Shown here: positions 52,492 to 62,046 of the stretch, one piece after another
Position numbering within the stretch: the first letter of the stretch is position 1
Layout: each line of letters begins with the position of its first letter
Source: Mesorhizobium sangaii
GTDB lineage: Bacteria; Pseudomonadota; Alphaproteobacteria; Rhizobiales; Rhizobiaceae
Direction: 5' to 3'
DNA: 64,000 nucleotides
Assembly: GCF_014207355.1 (NCBI RefSeq)
Contig: NZ_JACHEF010000002.1
Span: forward strand, 744,001-808,000
Position numbers and translations under genes: made by a program
The notes under the pieces: generated by a model
The model's database searches: none
What the model was told of the DNA's origin: nothing
Seen by the model: the letters and a program-made list of their open reading frames with translations, nothing else

Positions 52492-53982
52492 TCATGCCGG
52501 GCGGCGCAGGCCGTTGCGGGCCTGGTCGAGCCGGACCGGCTGGTCGGGAATGGTGACCGCGAATGTGGTGCGCCCGCCAATGCTTTCCACCAGCTCCACC
52601 GTGCCGCCATGCGCCCGGATCAATTCATGCGCGATCGCCAGGCCAAGGCCGGTGCCGCCGCTGCGGGCCGAGCCGCGAAAGGCCGCGAACAGGTTTTCCC
52701 GCGCCTTGGGTGGCAGGCCGGGGCCGGTGTCGGTGACGACGATGCGGCTGACGCTGCCCAGCCGCACGGCCGACACCGCCAGCCGCCGCACCAGCGCGCT
52801 TTCATTGTCTGATGCCATCGCCTGCACCGAATTGCGGCACAGATTGGTGAGCACGCGGAACAACTGTTCGGAATCGGCATCCACCTCGAAGCCCGGCTCG
52901 ATCGCATTGACGAACTCAATGCCCTGCTCGATGTCGAGCAGACCATGAACGTCCTCGACCAGCTGGCGCAGCCTGAGCCTGCGGCGCGAAGGCGGCGGCT
53001 CCTGGGTGCGGCCGTAGTGAAGCACGCCTTCGGAATAGGAGACGGCGCGGTCGAGCGCGCGCAGCAGTTTCGGCGCGAAGGCCTGCACCGTCGGGTCCTT
53101 GACCTGGCGCAGGCGGTCCGACATCAGCTGCGCCGAGGCCAGGATGTTGCGCATGTCATGGTTGATCTTCGACACCGCGAGGCCGAGGTCGGCAAGGTGC
53201 TTCTGCTCGGAGAGCATCTTCTGCAGCCGCTCCTGCATCTGCGACAGTTCGCGCTCGGCGACACCGATCTCGTCGGCTCGGGCTGCGGGATGGATGATGC
53301 GTCCGGGATCGTCGGGCGCCTCTGAGAAGGACAGCATCGAGCGCGTCATCGTCCGGATCGGCCCGATCATGATCAGGTCGATCGCGGCATAGACCAGCAT
53401 TGCGGTGAACAGCGAGATCAGCAGCGAGACGAAGGCGACGTTGCGCGAATATCGCAGCATGGCATTGCGCAGACTGTTGTCCGGCATGATCAGCTCGAAC
53501 TCCTTGTCGCTGTCGCCGACCGGGCCGAAAACGCGCAGCATCCGGTGGCCGCCGAAAAACAGCGTGTCGAGCGCGCCGGTCATGCCCTTGATCATGCCGA
53601 TCGAGGCGATGTCGACGTGTTCGTCGACCTGCGGCGGCATCTCGGCCACCACCAGCAGCCGCGAGACGCCGCCGTCGCGCACCGCGATCGCCTTGGCGCC
53701 GATCGCCATCAGCACGTCATTTTGGGCCGTGCGCGACAGCGAAGTGGATTCACCTTGCACCAGCACGATCGACACCGCCGCGGCCGTGCTCAGTCGCTCC
53801 TTCAGCCAGTTCAGCCGGTAGCTGGCGATCCACGGCAGGAAGATCAGCACTTCGGCCAGAAGCACGAAAACGATGGTGAGCAGCAGCAGCTTGGTCGACA
53901 AGCCGCGCGACAACGGCACCGTGCGCCCGGCGGTCGGCGCCGCCGTGTCGATCCTTTCCTCCGCTTGTATGGTTTCGCTCAT
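52492..53982 (-). CDS. Sensor histidine kinase (orphan)
   Basis: Membrane kinase of 496 residues: helices at about 32-55 and 185-208, a HAMP-like linker (IGPIRTMTRSMLSF), a phospho-acceptor His in VSKINHDMRNILASAQ, and an ATPase domain with N-box LCRNSVQAM, G1 DTGPGLPP and G2 GGTGLGLAIAHEL. The periplasmic loop is about 130 residues and unrecognised. No response regulator is adjacent, so its partner must be elsewhere. The ATG at 53982 is the first in frame. The 279-bp gap towards the tRNA shows no gene. Confidence 0.92.
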   Translation of the reverse strand: MSETIQAEERIDTAAPTAGRTVPLSRGLSTKLLLLTIVFVLLAEVLIFLPWIASYRLNWLKERLSTAAAVSIVLVQGESTSLSRTAQNDVLMAIGAKAIAVRDGGVSRLLVVAEMPPQVDEHVDIASIGMIKGMTGALDTLFFGGHRMLRVFGPVGDSDKEFELIMPDNSLRNAMLRYSRNVAFVSLLISLFTAMLVYAAIDLIMIGPIRTMTRSMLSFSEAPDDPGRIIHPAARADEIGVAERELSQMQERLQKMLSEQKHLADLGLAVSKINHDMRNILASAQLMSDRLRQVKDPTVQAFAPKLLRALDRAVSYSEGVLHYGRTQEPPPSRRRLRLRQLVEDVHGLLDIEQGIEFVNAIEPGFEVDADSEQLFRVLTNLCRNSVQAMASDNESALVRRLAVSAVRLGSVSRIVVTDTGPGLPPKARENLFAAFRGSARSGGTGLGLAIAHELIRAHGGTVELVESIGGRTTFAVTIPDQPVRLDQARNGLRRPA

Positions 53983-54260
53983 GCGGCTATGTCTTCACGA
54001 TCACTTGATCAACGCAGATTAGGCGATTACGGCTTTTTTGCCAATTTCATCCTTGGCCGGAAACAAAAACCGGCCTGGACGACGACCGGCCTCGGCCTGT
54101 CGACGCCGGATTGACTTCCAAAACCCTTCTTTCTATAAGCCCGCTCACGCTCGGGCCATTCGTCCCGGCGCGGTTTCGATCGCGCCAAAACCGGCCCGGC
54201 AAAGCTCCTGTTACACAGTGACAGAATCAAGAAGGGCCGCACCCCGCGGTATTAAAACAA

Positions 54261-54395
54261 ATGAAGCGTACCTACCAACCGTCTAAACTCGTCCGCAAAC
54301 GTCGGCACGGCTTTCGTGCCCGCATGGCCACCAAGGGTGGTCGCGGCGTCGTCGCAGCTCGCCGCAACCGCGGTCGCAAGCGGCTCAGCGCCTGA
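54261..54395 (+). CDS. rpmH: 50S ribosomal protein L34
   Basis: The 44-residue basic ribosomal protein begins [18 protein letters not shown] and ends [10 protein letters not shown], the universal L34 sequence. It is missing from simple ORF lists because of its size. It begins the rpmH-rnpA-yidC housekeeping operon; the stop is 16 bp before the rnpA start. Confidence 0.98.
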   Translation: MKRTYQPSKLVRKRRHGFRARMATKGGRGVVAARRNRGRKRLSA

Positions 54396-54411
54396 ACGGA
54401 AGACGAGATCG

Positions 54412-54765
54412 TTGCCCGCATCCGGCAAGCCAGTGGGACCAAATCCCAAGCGGCTTCTGAAGCGCGCGGAATTCCTGGCCGTCCGTCGTGGTGAAAAGCG
54501 ACGCGGGCGGCTTTTTCTCGTTGAAGTTCTTGACCGCGGCGACGGCCTGTCGCCGCGCGTCGGCTATACTGTCACCAAGAAGGTCGGCAATGCGGTTGTC
54601 CGCAATCGCGTCCGGCGACGGCTGCGAGAAGCGGTCCGTACGCATGCGGCAAGTGACATGGCGCCTGGCAATGACTATGTCATCGTCGGGCGCGAAGACG
54701 TGCTGACCATTCCGTTCGGCCGGTTGAAGGCCGAACTCTCCCGCCGATTGCGCGGAACACGATAG
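54412..54765 (+). CDS. rnpA: Ribonuclease P protein component
   Basis: Protein of about 117 residues that assists the RNase P RNA in tRNA 5' maturation. The diagnostic RNR motif is in [18 protein letters not shown], preceded by [17 protein letters not shown] start at 54412 is proposed, giving [21 protein letters not shown], as in rhizobial relatives; the longer ATG frame from 54316 overlaps rpmH. The gap to yidC is 14 nt. Confidence 0.92.
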   Translation: MPASGKPVGPNPKRLLKRAEFLAVRRGEKRRGRLFLVEVLDRGDGLSPRVGYTVTKKVGNAVVRNRVRRRLREAVRTHAASDMAPGNDYVIVGREDVLTIPFGRLKAELSRRLRGTR

Positions 54766-54779
54766 GCCAAGGGCTTTCG

Positions 54780-56594
54780 ATGGAAAACAACCGGAACTTC
54801 TTCATCACCATCGCGCTGTCGGTGCTGATCCTGGCGGTATGGCAGTATTTTTACGTCTTGCCGCGCAGCGAGCAGCAGCGCGAGGCGGCCCGCATCGAAC
54901 AGCAGCGCGTCGAAGAGCAGAAGAAGGCCGCCGACGCCGCCAATCCCGGCGCCGGTACCGCAACGCCCGCCGCACCTGGTGCCATTCCGAACGCACCCGG
55001 CACCGACGCCGTGACGCCGGCCGGCCGCGAACAGGCCCTGGAAACCAGCAAGCGCGCCAAGATCGATACGCCGAGCCTCGAGGGCTCGATCAACCTGACC
55101 GGTGCCCGCCTCGACGACCTCAAGCTCAAGCACTACACCGAGACCGTCGACAAGAATTCGCCCGAGATCAGCCTGCTCAACCCGGCGGCACTGCCCACTG
55201 GCTATTATGCCGAGATCGGCTTTGTCGGTAACGACAAGACCGGAGCGGTGCCCGGTCCCGAGACGGTCTGGACCGTCGACGGCAATGCAACGCTGACCCC
55301 GACGACGCCGGTCACGCTGACCTATTCGAACGACAAGGGCCTGACCTTCAAGCGCACCTTTTCCGTCGACACCAACTACATGTTCACGGTTTCCGATACG
55401 ATCCAGAATTCGGGCGCGGCCGCCGTCTCGCTGTCCAACTACGGTCGTGTCACCCGGTTCGACAAGCCGGCCGTTGCCAGCACCTATGTGCTGCACGAGG
55501 GCCTGATCGGCTTCACCGGCACGGAAGGCCTGCAGGAGCACAAATACGCGTCCATCGAAAAGGACAAGCAGGCGATGCCTGGCAAATCGACCGACGGCTG
55601 GCTCGGCATCACCGACAAATACTGGGCCGTGACCCTGGTGCCGACCGAGAAGCAGCCGTTCCAGCCGCGCTACGCCTATTTCGAGGACGGCCGCCATCGC
55701 TACCAGTCCGACTTCCTGACCGACCCGATCACCGTCGACGCCGGTCAGTCGGCGACGGTGGAGAGCGAAATCTTCGCCGGTGCCAAGGAAGTCGGCAAGA
55801 TCAACGCCTATGCCGAGGATCGCCACATCAAGCGCTTCGACCTCTTGATCGACTGGGGCTGGTTCCACTTCATCACCAAGCCGATGTTCTGGCTGATCGA
55901 CACGCTCTACAAATTCTTCGGCAATTTCGGCCTGGCGATCCTCGCCACCACCGTCATCGTCAAGGCCATCTTTTTCCCGCTCGCCAACAAGTCCTACGCG
56001 TCGATGGCGAACATGAAGAAGGTACAGCCCAAAATGCTCGAGATCCGCGAGAAATACGCGGACGACAAGATGAAGCAGCAGCAGGCCATGATGGAGCTGT
56101 ACAAGACCGAGAAGATCAATCCGCTGGCCGGCTGCTGGCCGGTGGCGCTGCAGATCCCGGTCTTCTTCTCGCTCTACAAGGTGCTCTACATCACCATCGA
56201 GATGCGGCACGCGCCGTTCTTCGGCTGGATCCAGGATCTGGCGGCACCCGATCCGACATCGATCTTCAATCTGTTCGGCCTCGTGCCGGTCACTTTGCCG
56301 CACATGCTGATGATCGGCGTCTGGCCGCTGATCATGGGCGTCACCATGTTCCTGCAGATGCGCATGAACCCGACGCCGCCGGACCCGACGCAAGCTGCGA
56401 TCTTCACCTGGATGCCGGTTATCTTCACCTTCATGATGGCGGGTTTCCCGGCCGGCCTGGTCATCTACTGGGCCTGGAACAACACACTGTCGATCCTGCA
56501 GCAGGGCGTGATCATGAAACGCCAGGGCGCCAAGATCGAGTTGTGGGACAATCTCGTCGCACTGTTTCGAAAGAAACCGTCGCCGGCGGAATAG
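54780..56594 (+). CDS. yidC: Membrane protein insertase YidC
   Basis: Inserts proteins into the inner membrane alone or with SecYEG. It has 604 residues, as in alphaproteobacteria. It has an N-terminal helix (FFITIALSVLILAVW), a Pro/Ala-rich linker, the large periplasmic P1 domain (about 80-345) and the five-helix core with WFHFITKPMFWLIDTLYKF, the KMKQQQAMMELYKTEKINP cytoplasmic hairpin, and GCWPVALQIPVFFSLYKVL. A rho-independent terminator follows the stop. Confidence 0.97.
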   Translation: MENNRNFFITIALSVLILAVWQYFYVLPRSEQQREAARIEQQRVEEQKKAADAANPGAGTATPAAPGAIPNAPGTDAVTPAGREQALETSKRAKIDTPSLEGSINLTGARLDDLKLKHYTETVDKNSPEISLLNPAALPTGYYAEIGFVGNDKTGAVPGPETVWTVDGNATLTPTTPVTLTYSNDKGLTFKRTFSVDTNYMFTVSDTIQNSGAAAVSLSNYGRVTRFDKPAVASTYVLHEGLIGFTGTEGLQEHKYASIEKDKQAMPGKSTDGWLGITDKYWAVTLVPTEKQPFQPRYAYFEDGRHRYQSDFLTDPITVDAGQSATVESEIFAGAKEVGKINAYAEDRHIKRFDLLIDWGWFHFITKPMFWLIDTLYKFFGNFGLAILATTVIVKAIFFPLANKSYASMANMKKVQPKMLEIREKYADDKMKQQQAMMELYKTEKINPLAGCWPVALQIPVFFSLYKVLYITIEMRHAPFFGWIQDLAAPDPTSIFNLFGLVPVTLPHMLMIGVWPLIMGVTMFLQMRMNPTPPDPTQAAIFTWMPVIFTFMMAGFPAGLVIYWAWNNTLSILQQGVIMKRQGAKIELWDNLVALFRKKPSPAE

Positions 56595-56612
56595 CAGGCC
56601 TCTCCTTCCATC

Positions 56613-56640
56613 AAAGCCCCGGCTGGTCCGGGGCTTTTTT
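56613..56640 (+). terminator. Rho-independent terminator after yidC
   Basis: A 10-bp stem AAAGCCCCGG/CCGGGGCTTT with loop CTGGT is followed by TTT. It ends the rpmH-rnpA-yidC transcript and separates it from the fasciclin gene. Confidence 0.9.
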
Positions 56641-56763
56641 ATTGGCCGCAGGCCGGTTCACGTTCCCGTGATCGGCGAAACTGAAAGCGGTCACCGGGCG
56701 TGACTGCGGGTGCATTTCCAAAGGCTATCGATCCCGATCAGCCCTCACCCGGAGGAAGACCAC

Positions 56764-57324
56764 ATGCGCTTGCCGTCATTCAGGACCATCGCCCTTTCCG
56801 CACTCCTCGCCGGCGCGACGATCGCCGCTCCAGCCTATGCCAAGAACCCCAATGTTGGTGGTGCGCCGATGTACACCACCAAGACCATTGTCGAGAACGC
56901 CGTGAACTCGAAGGACCACACGACGCTGGTCGCCGCCGTCAAGGCCGCTGGCCTCGTCGACACGCTGCAGGGCGCCGGCCCGTTCACCGTCTTTGCGCCG
57001 ACCAACGAAGCGTTTGCCGCGCTGCCCAAGGGCACCGTCGACACGCTGCTCAAGCCCGAGAACAAGGACCAGCTCACCAAGGTGCTTACCGCGCATGTCG
57101 TGGCCGGCAAGATCTCCGGCAAGGACATGATGGCCAAGGCCAAGGCAATGGGCGGCAAGTATGAGATGAAGACCGTTTCGGGCGACACGCTGACCGCCGA
57201 GGTCAAGAAGGGCAAGCTCTACATCGTGGATGAGTCCGGCGGCGAGGCCAAGGTGACGATCGCCGACGTCAACCAGTCGAACGGCGTCATCCATGTCGTT
57301 AACAAGGTGCTGCTGCCGAAGTAA
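56764..57324 (+). CDS. Fasciclin (FAS1) domain secreted protein
   Basis: Secreted protein of 186 residues. The signal peptide is cleaved near AYA (about residue 26). The single FAS1 domain shows the H1 pattern FTVFAPTNEAFAALPKGTV and the H2-like LTKVLTAHVVAGKI, ending with NGVIHVVNKVLLPK. FAS1 proteins mediate adhesion or symbiotic surface contacts (for example Nex18 in rhizobia). The ATG at 56764 has GGAGG 8 nt upstream. Both ends are bounded by terminators, so it is a single-gene unit. Confidence 0.92.
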   Translation: MRLPSFRTIALSALLAGATIAAPAYAKNPNVGGAPMYTTKTIVENAVNSKDHTTLVAAVKAAGLVDTLQGAGPFTVFAPTNEAFAALPKGTVDTLLKPENKDQLTKVLTAHVVAGKISGKDMMAKAKAMGGKYEMKTVSGDTLTAEVKKGKLYIVDESGGEAKVTIADVNQSNGVIHVVNKVLLPK

Positions 57325-57430
57325 CGGCTTCCGGCGCAGGGGATAAGGCAGATCCGTTGGCTTTCTCGGGCCTGCCATCCCCACCTCATGATGAGGTGCC
57401 ATGTTTCTTGGGAAGCCGTATCAGCATCGG

Positions 57431-57470
57431 CCGGGGTCCTGTAGTCCCCCACAGGGCCCCGGTTCTTTTT
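57431..57470 (+). terminator. Rho-independent terminator after fasciclin gene
   Basis: Long stem CCGGGGTCCTGT/ACAGGGCCCCGG (11 of 12 paired) is followed by TTCTTTTT on the plus strand. It lies between the convergent fasciclin and emrB-like genes. Confidence 0.88.
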
Positions 57471-57507
57471 GCATCGGCATATCTAAAGGGTGGCCTCTCG
57501 CGCGCCG

Positions 57508-59022
57508 TCACTCCACGACGGCGCTGTGGTCGACCTTGGCCGGCGTCGCCGGCTTGCGCAGCAAAAGAACCAGCGGAACGGCGGCAAGCGACAGGATCAT
57601 CATCAGCTTGAAGTCGTTCATGTAGCTGATGATCGTCGCCTGCAGCGTCACCACGCCGTCGAGCGCGGCGCGCCCGGCGGCGCTGTAAGGGTTCATCGCC
57701 TGGAAGATCGCCGGGTTGCTGAACGCCTGGTTGTAGGGCGTCACATAGGTGGCGATGTTGGCGTGGTTGACCTGCACGTTTTGCGTCAGAAGTGCGGTGA
57801 CCACCGATATGCCGACACTGGAGCCGATGTTTCGCGACAGATTGTACAGTCCGGTGCCTTCCGCGCGCCGCTCCGGCGCCAGCGTGGCGAAGGTGATGGT
57901 GGTCAGCGGAACGAACAGGAAGCCGAGCCCAGCGCCCTGGATGAAGCCGGTGCTGATGATCGTCCATTGCGAGACATCAGGGGTCCAGCCGGTCATGTCG
58001 TACATCGCCCAGGCGGTGATCAGCAGACCGGTCAGGAGAAGCCATCGCGTATCCACCTTGCCGACCAGCCTGCCGACCAGGAACATGCAAGCCATGGTGC
58101 CAAGGCCGCGCGGGCCCATGACGATGCCGGCCGTCACCACCGGATAGCCCATCAGCGTCTGCAGATAGGGTGTTATCAAGGCCAGCGAGGCGAGGTAGGT
58201 GATGCCGACGATGAAGATGAAGACCATGCCGACGGCGAAATTCCGGTCTAGGAAGAGCCGTGGGTTCACGAACGAGTTGCGGGCGGTGAAGGTGTGGACG
58301 AGGAAGATGTAGAAGGCCGACGCGCAGATCAGCGCCTCGACGATGATCTCTGATGACGAGAACCAGTTGAGCTGCTCGCCGCGATCGAGAAACATCTGCA
58401 GCGAAGCGATGGTGAGGCTGAGCATGCCAAAGCCCAGCCAGTCCAGCCTTGCCTTGAGGTCGGTCTTGGTTTCCTGGACGAACATCGACACGCCGGCGAA
58501 GGCCATCGCGCCGATCGGGACGTTGATGTAGAACACCCAGCGCCAGCTGACATTTTCGGTCAGCCAGCCGCCGATGACCGGCCCGAGCACCGGCCCGACC
58601 ATGATGGAAACGCCGAACAGTGCCATGGCCGAGCCGCGCTCTTCGACGCTGTAGATGTCGAGCAGGGTGCTCTGCGACAGCGGCACCAGGGCTGCGCCGA
58701 ACAGACCCTGCAGCAGCCGGAAGCCGACGATCTGCGGCAGCGATTGCGCGAAGCCGCAAAGCACCGAAGCGACGACGAAGCCGGTGATGGCGGTCAGCAG
58801 GACGCGCTTGCGGCCGAAACGATTGGCAAGGTAGCCCGAAGGCGGCGTCATGACGGCTGCCGCGACGATGTAGGACGTCAGCACCCAGTTGATCTGGTCG
58901 GCGCTCGCCGAAACGCTGCCCTGGATGTAAGGGAGCGCCACATTGGCGATGGTCGTATCCAGCGCCTGCATGATGGTGGCCAGGATCACACAAGCGGTGA
59001 TGGCGCCGCGATTGGCGATCAC
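57508..59022 (-). CDS. DHA2-family multidrug efflux MFS transporter (EmrB-like)
   Basis: Fourteen-helix proton antiporter of 504 residues. Motif A is GYLANRFGRKRVLL, motif C is VGPVLGPVIGGWLTE, and WRWVFYINVPIG is the DHA2 signature. A GTG start at 59022 with AAGGGG 7 nt upstream gives the usual ANRGAITACVILATIMQALD opening; the longer frame overlaps the adaptor gene. With the upstream adaptor it forms a tripartite pump with a TolC partner not in the window. Confidence 0.93.
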   Translation of the reverse strand: MIANRGAITACVILATIMQALDTTIANVALPYIQGSVSASADQINWVLTSYIVAAAVMTPPSGYLANRFGRKRVLLTAITGFVVASVLCGFAQSLPQIVGFRLLQGLFGAALVPLSQSTLLDIYSVEERGSAMALFGVSIMVGPVLGPVIGGWLTENVSWRWVFYINVPIGAMAFAGVSMFVQETKTDLKARLDWLGFGMLSLTIASLQMFLDRGEQLNWFSSSEIIVEALICASAFYIFLVHTFTARNSFVNPRLFLDRNFAVGMVFIFIVGITYLASLALITPYLQTLMGYPVVTAGIVMGPRGLGTMACMFLVGRLVGKVDTRWLLLTGLLITAWAMYDMTGWTPDVSQWTIISTGFIQGAGLGFLFVPLTTITFATLAPERRAEGTGLYNLSRNIGSSVGISVVTALLTQNVQVNHANIATYVTPYNQAFSNPAIFQAMNPYSAAGRAALDGVVTLQATIISYMNDFKLMMILSLAAVPLVLLLRKPATPAKVDHSAVVE

Positions 59023-59050
59023 CGATGTACCCCTTTCGCGGACGCGCTGG

Positions 59051-60334
59051 TCATGACTTTTGCTCGAACCGGTTGATGAGATCCGTGACGGAGTCCGGCA
59101 GGCCGCGCGCATGGCCGGTATCAATACCAACCTCGACGCTCATCCCGCCGCGCAGTGGCGGTTTGCCCTGAGGATCGTCGACCGTCACGCGCATCGGGAT
59201 GCGCTGCACGACCTTAACCCAGTTGCCGGTGGTGTTCTGCGCCGGAAGCAGCGAGAAGCTCGACGATGACGCCGGGCTGATGGAGGCGACCGTGCCGTGC
59301 CAGACGCTGCCCGGGTAGCTGTCGACGCTGATCGTCGCTGTCTGTCCCGGCCGCACATAGGTCAGTTCGGTTTCCTTCGGCTCCGCCGCGATCCACAGAT
59401 CGGTCGCCGAAACCAGGCTGAACGCCGGTTGCGACGCCGGCAGGTACTTGCCGACCTGCAGCGCGTCCACATTGGTGACGATGCCGTCGAACGGCGCCTT
59501 GACAATGGCATCGCCGAGGTTGCGCTGGGCGTCGTCCACCGCCGACTGGGCCTGCAGGTAGAAGGGGTTCCTCTCGACCGGCTGGCTGGCGTCGCCACCC
59601 AGCTGGGCAAGCATCGCCTGTGCCTGCGCCTTGGCGACGGACACTTTCTGGCGGGCGGCATCGAGGTCGTGCTGGGCGCCGTCGAAAGTGGCCTTCGAAG
59701 AGGTAGATGTCTTGAGAAGATCCTGCTGGCGTTTGAAAGCGGCCTCATAATAGGGAATGTCGGCTTGCGCCTGCTCGATCTGCGCCAGCGACTGCTGGTA
59801 ACTTGCCTGCAAGGTCAGCACCTGGTTGCGCACCGTCCCGAGCTGGGCCTGGGCCGCGGCAAGAGCGGTTTCGAAGGAGGCCGGCCTCAAGCGGAAAAGC
59901 ACGTCACCCTTCTTCACCGCCTCGTTCTCGTGCACGTCGATCTCGGAGACGGTGCCGGAGACGTCGGTGGAAACGCCGAGCGACTGCGCCTGGATGTAGG
60001 CATTGTCCGATGTCATGACCTGGCCGCCGACAACATAGTAGTAGCCGCCGACGACCAGCGCGACCGGAAGCAGGGCGAAAAGGATCGGCCGTGTCAGGCT
60101 GCGCCTGGGCTTTGCCGGCGCCGGAGGCGCAACGGCCACCACGGCTTGCGGCTCTTTGGACGGAGCCTCAAGTGCCGCCGGCTCGAGGGCAACCGGCGCT
60201 TCCGGCTCGCCATCGGCGATGATGGCGCTGGCACGCCTCTGCTCGCGTTCGCTATCCAGCCGGATGATCTGGTCGCTCTTGCGATCCGGAGGTTCGTCCT
60301 TGCCGGGCCTTTTGGGTGAGGTCGATTCAGTCAT
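59051..60334 (-). CDS. HlyD/EmrA-family efflux adaptor
   Basis: Periplasmic adaptor of 427 residues with one N-terminal helix at about 86-104, a biotinyl-lipoyl half (TVSEIDVHENEAVKKGDVLF), a coiled-coil hairpin of about 110 residues and the second lipoyl half (GIVTNVDALQVGKYLP). The long Pro/Glu/Ala-rich cytoplasmic N-terminus is common in this group. Its ATG overlaps the MarR stop by 8 bases. It links the EmrB-like pump to an outer-membrane channel. Confidence 0.92.
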   Translation of the reverse strand: MTESTSPKRPGKDEPPDRKSDQIIRLDSEREQRRASAIIADGEPEAPVALEPAALEAPSKEPQAVVAVAPPAPAKPRRSLTRPILFALLPVALVVGGYYYVVGGQVMTSDNAYIQAQSLGVSTDVSGTVSEIDVHENEAVKKGDVLFRLRPASFETALAAAQAQLGTVRNQVLTLQASYQQSLAQIEQAQADIPYYEAAFKRQQDLLKTSTSSKATFDGAQHDLDAARQKVSVAKAQAQAMLAQLGGDASQPVERNPFYLQAQSAVDDAQRNLGDAIVKAPFDGIVTNVDALQVGKYLPASQPAFSLVSATDLWIAAEPKETELTYVRPGQTATISVDSYPGSVWHGTVASISPASSSSFSLLPAQNTTGNWVKVVQRIPMRVTVDDPQGKPPLRGGMSVEVGIDTGHARGLPDSVTDLINRFEQKS

Positions 60335-60791
60335 GGTCGTTCTCCCGGTCGACGGCTGGCTGGGTGCGAGCCTCGAGCAGATTGGATTTGATCAGGCATA
60401 GGGTTTGCAGCAGATGCAGCTGGGCATCCGCCGAAAGGCCGACGAAGGCCTCGTCGCGCGATTTCTGGCCGTTGCTGCGCATGGTTTCGAGCAGCGGATG
60501 GGCTTGCGGCGTCAGGTAAAGCAGCCATGCCCGGCGATCGGTCGGATTGGGCCGGCGCTCGATGAAGCCGCGCGCCTCCATCTTGTCCAGCAGCCGGGCG
60601 AGTGTGATCGGCATGATCTCGATCAGGTCGGCCAGTTTGTTCTGGTGGATGCCTTCATGCCGGGAAAGATAGGCCAGCACCTGCCACTGGGCGCGGGTCA
60701 GCCCCGACGCCCGCGACCGCTGTTCGAACCGCTTTCGAAGCAGACGCGCGACATCGTGCAGCACAAAGCTGATGTTGGGTGACGATGGCAT
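60327..60791 (-). CDS. MarR-family repressor of the efflux operon
   Basis: Winged-helix regulator of 154 residues: LTRAQWQVLAYLSRHEG, the recognition helix region EIMPITLARLLDKMEARGF and the wing RRPNPTDRRAWLLYL. It is first in an operon with the EmrA/EmrB genes and overlaps emrA by 8 bases, the usual EmrR arrangement. A palindrome is found 34 bp before its start. It probably senses a hydrophobic toxin or flavonoid. Confidence 0.92.
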   Translation of the reverse strand: MPSSPNISFVLHDVARLLRKRFEQRSRASGLTRAQWQVLAYLSRHEGIHQNKLADLIEIMPITLARLLDKMEARGFIERRPNPTDRRAWLLYLTPQAHPLLETMRSNGQKSRDEAFVGLSADAQLHLLQTLCLIKSNLLEARTQPAVDRENDHD

Positions 60792-60824
60792 GAGAGGGGC
60801 TGGTTTTCTGAACGCGACTTTTAG

Positions 60825-60836
60825 TGAGCATGCTTA
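60825..60836. promoter_or_regulatory. Candidate MarR operator (TGAGCATGCTTA)
   Basis: A 10-of-12 palindrome around GCATGC, with TTAGT and TTATT flanks, lies 34 bp before the MarR start in the gap with the divergent small secreted-protein gene. It is the only clear symmetric site there. Confidence 0.4.
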
Positions 60837-60965
60837 TTATCATCATGCACATAATCCTGCTGGACGCGACGCACAAGACGCACTAAGTCCGCTCGGAAAA
60901 AATGTCGCACGCGTTGCGGCGCAACGGAAAGCACCGGCCGCAGGCCGTTGCCGGACGAGGATATG

Positions 60966-61283
60966 ATGATGAATTGGCTCAAGATCGCGACCGTCGCAGC
61001 CCTGGCGGGATGGCCCGGCATTGCGCTCGCAAGGGAGGCGGTCAGCTGTGGCGGTGCCGCCATGCTGGGTGGGGCCCAATTGAACTGCAGCCACGTCGAA
61101 CCCCAGGCGCCGCCTCAGTTTTGCACGTTCAGCTGGGCTTTGCACACATCGGCCGGCGATCAGAAAATCGTCGAAGGCAGCTTCATGCTGCCGCCCGGAG
61201 CTTCGAACGTCACCGTCTATCAGGGCAGCGGTTTCGACAGTGCGCTGTCCGATCCGATCGTGATCTGCCGCGGCGACAAATGA
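60966..61283 (+). CDS. Small secreted hypothetical protein
   Basis: Protein of about 105 residues with a signal peptide cleaved near ALA (about residue 22). The mature part has four Cys (VSCGGAAMLGGAQLNCSH, QFCTFSW, VICRGDK) that could form two disulfides. GAGG lies before three consecutive ATG codons; the second (60966) is best spaced. The family is not recognised. It is divergent from the MarR-efflux operon and may be co-regulated with it. Confidence 0.7.
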   Translation: MMNWLKIATVAALAGWPGIALAREAVSCGGAAMLGGAQLNCSHVEPQAPPQFCTFSWALHTSAGDQKIVEGSFMLPPGASNVTVYQGSGFDSALSDPIVICRGDK

Positions 61284-61407
61284 GCAACGCCACCACGCAA
61301 GACTCGCTCCTCAGCCGATTGGTGCTATAGGGCGGATCACGCTATTTTGAACCGGCGCATGCGAACTTCGCCTGTGCCTGGCGGCCAATTATCCGACGGA
61401 CCTCGAC

Positions 61408-62046
61408 ATGGACGGACCCAACCCCGACATCAAGCACCCGATCCCGATGCACACTCGTGTCGGTTTCCTCAAGGGACTGGTGAGCGCACCGAACATCGAG
61501 ATCGGCGATTACACCTATTATGACGATCCGGACGGACCGGACAAATTCGCCGAGAAATGCGTCCTGCATCATTATCCGTTCATTGGCGACAAGCTCATCA
61601 TCGGCAGGTTCTGCGCCATCGCCGAGGGCGCGCGCTTCATCATGAACGGTGCCAATCACGCCATGTCCGGCTTTTCGACCTATCCGTTCAATATTTTCGG
61701 CCATGGCTGGGAAAAGGGATTTGACCCGGCGACATGGTCGAAGGAAGTGCGCGGCGACACCGTGCTCGGCAACGACGTCTGGATCGGCATGGAAGCAGTG
61801 ATCCTGCCCGGCGTGACGATCGGCCATGGCGCCATCATTGCCGCGAAATCGGTGGTGACGCATGACGTGCCGCCCTATGCGATTGTCGCCGGCAACCCGG
61901 CCAAAATGGTGAAGACGCGTTTCAACGACAGGACGATCAGGCGGCTGCTGGCGGTGGCGTGGTGGGACTGGCCGGTGGACAAGATCAGCCGCAACCTCGA
62001 TGCTATCCGGGGTGCCGATATTTCTCTTCTGGAGGCAGCAGCTTGA
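61408..62046 (+). CDS. CatB/Vat-type O-acetyltransferase
   Basis: Xenobiotic-acetyltransferase-type protein of 212 residues with the left-handed beta-helix built of hexapeptide repeats ([48 protein letters not shown]). The catalytic His is His84 in [12 protein letters not shown], and the Trp-rich tail WWDWPVDKI is typical. Members acetylate chloramphenicol, streptogramins or sugars; the natural substrate here is unknown. Its stop overlaps the engB start, so the two are translationally coupled. Confidence 0.9.
   Translation: MDGPNPDIKHPIPMHTRVGFLKGLVSAPNIEIGDYTYYDDPDGPDKFAEKCVLHHYPFIGDKLIIGRFCAIAEGARFIMNGANHAMSGFSTYPFNIFGHGWEKGFDPATWSKEVRGDTVLGNDVWIGMEAVILPGVTIGHGAIIAAKSVVTHDVPPYAIVAGNPAKMVKTRFNDRTIRRLLAVAWWDWPVDKISRNLDAIRGADISLLEAAA

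Noticed and set aside
54675..56393. 572-residue open frame antisense to yidC
   Set aside because: Arg/Gly/His-rich composition typical of antisense of GC-rich coding DNA; yidC on the other strand is unambiguous.
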